A DNA stretch of 64,000 nucleotides from Budorcas taxicolor. Lineage: Eukaryota > Chordata > Mammalia > Artiodactyla > Bovidae. Within the stretch, counting starts at the first letter, position 1. Every line of letters begins with the position of its first letter. Shown here in pieces: positions 60,052 through 64,000 of this stretch. The stretch lies in contig NW_026291498.1 of the NCBI RefSeq assembly GCF_023091745.1, forward strand, positions 299,710 through 363,709, read 5' to 3'. Below the pieces are notes generated by a model. That model was given only the letters and a program-made list of their open reading frames with translations, searched no databases and was not told the origin of the DNA. The position numbers and the translations under genes are program-made.

Positions 60052-61866
60052 TTGAGATGCGACGGGAAGGCCGGGAACTCTTTCCGACGAAGCAGGGAAA
60101 GGATCCCTCATCTCGAGCTACGAGGCGGAAACGGGGCTCCTCTGGATGTGGGCGGGACCCTCGTGATTCCTCTCGAGTGGAGACGGGTATGTCGGGGAAC
60201 TTCTTGATTTGCACCAAGGGTGTGAAGGACCCTTTCGAAGTTCCAGAGGGGAGGTGTGATCAGCCTCGAGACGCCTCAGCGGACATGGGCCTCATCTGGC
60301 CTGGAGGGGAGAACCTCCTGGATTTTCTCGAGTTGCGGCAGGTCTTCTCGAGTTATGACGGGGACCTCAGGGACCCAGCTCTGGTGGCCTCAGGAAACTC
60401 CAGTCCCCATGCTAGTTGCTAGGGGACCTCTTGGGATTCCTCTCCCGTCCATGCCGGGGCCTCAGTCCTTGTGTGGAGTCGGGGCCGGAACCTGAGGATT
60501 CCTCTCCAGTGTTGCCATGGATCTTGGGGTGCTTCTGAGTCTCCCCAGGGAGTCAGGCCTCGTCTCGAGTGGGGGCATGCACGTGCGCTTTCCTCCCGAG
60601 CTTCAGCAGTAGTGTCACGCTTCCTGTCACGTGGATCAAGGGATCTGTGGCTTTCCCTCGAGGCTGTCCCTCGAGGCTTTCCCACGAGGCTTTCCCACAG
60701 GGCTGTGCCACGTGCCACTTTGGTGTGTGTCGATCCTCGGCGTGAAAGACGAGCCGGTGAAGGGAAAAGAGGTTCCTCTGGAATGGACTGAGACATCTGG
60801 GGGACTCTTGGAATGGTGGCACGACCCTGGAGTTCCTCTCGCCGTTCCTGTTGAGAGGGCCTCCTCTTGAGATGCGACGGGAAGGCCGGGAACTCTTTCC
60901 CGACGAAGCAGGGAAAGGATCCCTCATCTCGAGCTACGAGGCGGAAACGGGGCTCCTCTGGATGTGGGCGGGACCCTCGTGATTCCTCTCGAGTGGAGAC
61001 GGGTATGTCGGGGAACTTCTTGATTTGCACCAACGGTGTGAAGGACCCTTTCGAAGTTCCAGAGGGGAGGTGTGATCAGCCTCGAGACGCCTCAGCGGAC
61101 ATGGGCCTCATCTGGCCTGGAGGGGAGAACCTCCTGGATTTTCTCGAGTTGCGGCAGGTCTTCTCGAGTTATGACGGGGACCTCAGGGACCAGCTCTGGT
61201 GGCCTCAGGAAACTCCAGTCCCCATGCTAGTTGCTAGGGGACCTCTTGGGATTCCTCTCCCGTCCATGCCGGGGCCTCAGTCCTTGTGTGGAGTCGGGGC
61301 CGGAACCTGAGGATTCCTCTCCAGTGTTGCCATGGATCTTGGGGTGCTTCTGAGTCTCCCAGGGGAGTCAGGCCTCGTCTCTAGTGGGGGCATGCACGTG
61401 CGCTTTCCTCCCGAGCTTCAGCAGTAGTGTCACGCTTCCTGTCACGTGGATCAAGGGATCTGTGGCTTTCCCTCGAGGCTGTCCCTCGAGGCTTTCCCAC
61501 GAGGCTTTCCCACAGGGCTGTGCCACGTGCCACTTTGGTGTGTGTCGATCCTCGGCGTGAAAGACGAGCCGGTGAAGGGAAAAGAGGTTCCTCTGGAATG
61601 GACTGAGACATCTGGGGGACTCTTGGAATGGTGGCACGACCCTGGAGTTCCTCTCGCCGTTCCTGTTGAGAGGGCCTCCTCTTGAGATGCGACGGGAAGG
61701 CCGGGAACTCTTTCCCGACGAAGCAGGGAAAGGATCCCTCATCTCGAGCTACGAGGCGGAAAACGGGGCTCCTCTGGATGTGGCGGGACCCTCGTGATTC
61801 CTCTCGAGTGGAGACGGGTATGTCGGGGAACTTCTTGATTTGCACCAACGGTGTGAAGGACCCTTT
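60052..61866. repeat. Two adjacent E-like monomers with a local duplication
   Basis: The E haplotype occurs at about 60284 and again at about 61100. The segments from about 60551 to 61055 and 61366 to 61870 share rare states at an offset of 815 bp: GAGCTTCAGCAG (60599 and 61413), CCACTTTGGTGTGTGTCG (60715 and 61530) and CACCAACGGTG (61028 and 61845). Single-base indels differ between them. Confidence 0.7.
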
Positions 61867-64000
61867 CGAAGTTCCAGAGGTGAGGTGTGATCAGCCTCGA
61901 GACGCCTCAGCGGAAATGGGCCTCATCTCGCCTGGAGGGGAGAAACCTCCTGGATTTTCTCGAGTTGCGGCAGGTCTTCTCGAGTTACGACGGGGACCTC
62001 AGGGACCCGCTCTGGTGGCCTCAGGAAAGGCCAGTCCCCCATGCGAGTTGCTAGGGGACCTCTCGGGATTCCTCTCCCCGTCCATGCCGGGGCCTCAGTC
62101 CTTGTGTGGAGTCGGAGCCGGTACCTGAGGATTCCTCTCCAGTGTTGCCATGGATCTTGGGGTGCTTCTGAGTCTCCCCAGGGGAGTCAGGCCTCGTCTC
62201 GAGTGGGGGCATGCACGTGCGCTTACCTCCCGAGCTGCAGCAATAGTGTCACGCTTCCTGTCACGTGGATCAAGGGATCTGTGGCTTCCCTCGAGGCTGT
62301 CCCTCGAGGCTTTCCCACGAGGCTTTCCCACGAGGCTTTCCCACAGGGCTGTGCCACGTGCCACCTTGGTGTGAGTCGATCCTCGGCGTGAAAGAGGAGC
62401 CGGTGAAGGGAAAAGAGGTTCCTCTGGAATGGACTTAGACATCTGGGGGACTCTTGGAATGGTGGCACGACCCTGGAGTTCCTCTCGCCGTTCCTGTTGA
62501 GAGGGCCTCCTCTTGAGATGCGACGGGAACGCCGGGAACTCTTTCCCGACGAAGCAGGAAAGGATCCCTCATCTCGAGCTACGAGGCGGAAACGGGGCTC
62601 CTCTGGATGTGGGCGGGACCCACGTGATTCCTCTCGAGTGGAGACGGCTAGGTCGGGGAACTTCTTGATTTGCACCAAGGGTGTGAAGGACCCTTTCGAA
62701 GTTCCAGAGGTGAGGTGTGATCAGCCTCGAGACGCCTCAGCGGAAATGGGCCTCATCTCGCCTGGAGGGGAGAACCTCCTGGATTTTCTCGAGTTGCGGC
62801 AGGTCTTCTCGAGTTACGACGGGGACCTCAGGGACCCGCTCTGGTGGCCTCAGGAAAGGCCAGTCCCCATGCGAGTTGCTAGGGGACCTCTCGGGATTCC
62901 TCTCCCGTCCATGCCGGGGCCTCAGTCCTTGTGTGGAGTCGGGGCCGGAACCTGAGGATTCCTCTCCAGTGTTGCCATGGATCTTGGGGTGCTTCTGAGT
63001 CTCCCCAGGGGAGTCAGGCCTCGTCTCGAGTGGGGGCATGCACGTGCGCTTTCCTCCCGAGCTGCAGCTGTAGTGTCACGCTTCCTGTCACGTGGATCAA
63101 GGGATCTGTGGCTTTCCCTCGAGGCTGTCCCTCGAGGCTTTCCCACGAGGCTTTCCCACAGGGCTGTGCCACGTGCCACCTTGGTGTGAGTCGATCCTCG
63201 GCGTGAAAGACGAGCCGGTGAAGGGAAAAGAGGTTCCTCTGGAATGGACTGAGACATCTGGGGGACTCTTGGAATGGTGGCACGACCCTGGAGTTCCTCT
63301 CGCCGTTCCTGTTGTGAGGGACTCCTCTTGAGATGCGACGGGAAGGCCGGGAACTCTTTCCCGACGAAGCAGGGAAAGGATCCCTCATCTCGAGCTACGA
63401 GGCGGAAACGGGGCTCCTCTGGATGTGAGCGGGACCCTCGTGATTCCTCTCGAGTGGAGACGGCTATGTCGGGGAACTTCTTGATTTGCACCAATGGTGT
63501 GAAGGAGCCTTTCGAAGTTCCAGAGGTGAGGTGTGATCAGCCTCGAGACGCCTCAGCGGAAATGGGCCTCATCTTGCCTGGAGGGGAGAACCTCCTGGAT
63601 TTTCTCGAGTTGCGGCAGGTCTTCTCGAGTTACGACGGGGACCTCAGGGACCCGCTCTGGTGGCCTCAGGAAAGGCCAGTCCCCATGCGAGTTGCTAGGG
63701 GACCTCTCGGGATTCCTCTCCCGTCCATGCCGGGGCCTCAGTCCTTGTGTGGAGTCGGGGCCGGAACCTGGGGATTCCTCTCCAGTGTTGCCATGGATCT
63801 TGGGGTGCTTCTGAGTCTCCCCAGGGAGTCAGGCCTCGTCTCGAGTGGGGGCATGCACGTGCGCTTTCCTCCCGAGCTGCAGCAGTAGTGTCACGCTTCC
63901 TGTCATGTGGATCAAGGATCTGTGGCTTTCCCTCGAGGCTGTCCCTCGAGGCTTCGCTCCACGAGGCTTTCCCACAGGGCTGTGCCAGGTGCCACCTTGG
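60070..64000. other. Zone of clustered homopolymer indels (suspected low-quality consensus)
   Basis: Relative to the otherwise length-stable monomer I see single-base losses near 60085, 60550, 61360, 61783, 62288, 62558, 63823 and 63917, and gains near 60376, 61761, 61944, 62036 and 62078, nearly all in homopolymer runs, plus a small insertion (GGCTTCGCTCC) near 63954. Between 22.2 and 60.0 kb I found only one. The last monomers are otherwise normal satellite. An assembly or read-coverage edge is the simplest explanation. Confidence 0.7.
62285..62348. repeat. Expanded 13-bp mini-repeat (five units)
   Basis: Five units are present, one CTTTCCCACGAGG more than usual; the first lacks a T (12 bp). 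Together with a missing G near 62558 this explains the 827-bp interval 62150-62977, the longest in the window. It lies in the right-hand zone of dense single-base indels, so part of the change may be an assembly error, but a whole extra 13-bp unit is more likely real. Confidence 0.75.

Larger units (their letters stand above)
19201..60060. repeat. Homogenised main-class monomer block
   Basis: About fifty monomers of the GGCCTCAGTCC class lie here with few differences from one another. From 22164 the anchor spacing is exactly 816 bp up to 52356, then 817 once (an extra G in GTCGGGGGCC near 53143) and 816 again to 60517. Variants are shared in blocks rather than singly, which produces higher-order repeats, listed separately. 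Inference: recently amplified array core relative to the left side of the window. Confidence 0.85.
1..64000. repeat. 816-bp tandem satellite array, probably ruminant (caprine/ovine-type) centromeric satellite I
   Basis: Seen directly: the sequence repeats head to tail with a period of 816 bp across the whole window, all copies in the same orientation, without any unrelated insertion. The unit is GC-rich, rich in CpG, has several CTCGAG (XhoI) sites, usually one GGATCC (BamHI) and usually one CCATGG (NcoI). Each unit is itself built of degenerate 31-bp sub-repeats. Family knowledge: ~0.8-kb monomers made of 31-bp sub-repeats are typical of satellite I of sheep and goats; the 1.715 satellite of cattle (about 1.4 kb unit) and satellite I of deer are relatives. 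Inference: centromeric or pericentromeric heterochromatin of a caprine ruminant. A deer satellite I is the main alternative, and species cannot be told from the window. The strand has no biological meaning here. Confidence 0.85.
195..64000. repeat. Monomer register: 79 anchors of the 816-bp unit
   Basis: Anchor is the A of CCATGG (or its CCACGG, CCACAG and CCATTG variants). Positions: 195, 1011, 1799, 2615, 3432, 4248, 5037, 5853, 6669, 7483, 8299, 9114, 9930, 10746, 11562, 12377, 13191, 14007, 14824, 15640, 16455, 17271, 18087, 18903, 19719, 20534, 21348, 22164; then every 816 bp from 22164 to 52356; then 53173, 53989, 54805, 55621, 56437, 57253, 58069, 58885, 59701, 60517, 61332, 62150, 62977, 63793. 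Intervals differing from 816: 788 (1011-1799) and 789 (4248-5037), both with a 26-bp deletion; 817 (2615, 14007) with an extra T before CACGTGG; 814 (6669, 12377, 20534); 827 (62150) with an extra 13-bp unit. The uniform interval from 22 to 53 kb contrasts with the scatter on the left and at the far right end. Confidence 0.93.

Noticed and set aside
1..64000. A CRISPR-like or prokaryotic repeat system
   Set aside because: The repeat is 816 bp without spacer structure, there are no cas-like or other prokaryotic genes, and the 31-bp register is ruminant-satellite-like and contiguous, not separated by unique spacers.
1..64000. Canonical CENP-B box (TTCG, 4 bases, A, 2 bases, CGGG)
   Set aside because: Reading the consensus monomer on both strands I found no exact match to the core. 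Only one-base-off spacings such as 29979-29996 occur, reported as a weak finding.
1..64000. Interspersed elements (LINE, SINE, endogenous retrovirus) or a junction to another satellite
   Set aside because: No poly-A tract, target duplication, LTR-like end or non-periodic segment is seen. All 78 anchor intervals are 788-827 bp and explained by small indels.
1..64000. Bovine 1.715 satellite itself (1.4-kb unit)
   Set aside because: The period is 816 bp throughout with no 1.4-kb periodicity. Relationship through the 31-bp sub-repeat is likely, but the unit length fits the caprine/ovine form.
63940..64000. End of the array at the right edge
   Set aside because: The GGCTTCGCTCC insertion near 63954 looks odd, but normal monomer sequence resumes immediately up to the last base, so no boundary is reached.

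Overview
The whole 64-kb window is one uninterrupted head-to-tail satellite DNA array with no gene, RNA gene or interspersed element that I can support. The repeat unit is 816 bp. I located 79 successive copies of one anchor (the A of the NcoI site CCATGG and its variants), from 195 to 63793, so 78 complete repeat intervals plus partial ends. Inside each unit lies an older, diverged 31-bp sub-repeat register (25 units of 31 bp plus one of 20 bp and one of 21 bp, summing to 816). An ~0.8-kb GC- and CpG-rich monomer built of 31-bp sub-repeats, with many CTCGAG sites, is the signature of ruminant centromeric satellite I. The length fits the sheep/goat (Caprini) form best. Cattle carry a related 1.4-kb unit (1.715 satellite) and deer an ~0.8-kb relative. 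The family assignment is from memory and was not searched. Species is not decidable here.

Layout. (1) 1-~6.2 kb: 'tcagtcc'-class monomers carrying a duplicated four-monomer block (offset 3237-3238 bp) and one mosaic monomer at about 2.28-3.13 kb. (2) ~6.2-19.2 kb: a more diverged 'taagacc' subfamily with irregular lengths (814-817 bp). It contains a ~4.4-kb segment present twice at an offset of 7341 bp (nine monomers), 7455-11870 and 14796-19211. (3) 19.2-~60.06 kb: highly homogenised 'tcagtcc'-class monomers. From 22.16 kb to 59.70 kb every anchor interval is exactly 816 bp except one (an extra G near 53143). Higher-order repeats appear here: a 2448-bp trimer duplicated with no difference seen (27297-32298), then a five-monomer unit A-B-C-D-E (4080 bp) with a six-monomer variant (39651-52706), then shortened D-E-A trimers (53524-58419). 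(4) ~60.07-64 kb: the same monomers but with a dense cluster of single-base homopolymer length changes, which looks like poorer consensus quality near an assembly edge.

The gradient from irregular, mosaic monomers on the left to homogeneous higher-order repeats on the right fits a transition from a pericentromeric flank to a younger array core. That is inference. Open reading frames on both strands recur in every monomer because 816 is a multiple of 3; I treat them as by-products of the repeat, not genes. No previously undescribed gene system is visible. The most interesting structures are the nested higher-order repeats, the subfamily sandwich, the chimeric monomer joining B-like and C-like halves, the recurrent phase of block boundaries, and a CENP-B-box-like near-match whose last base differs between monomer types.
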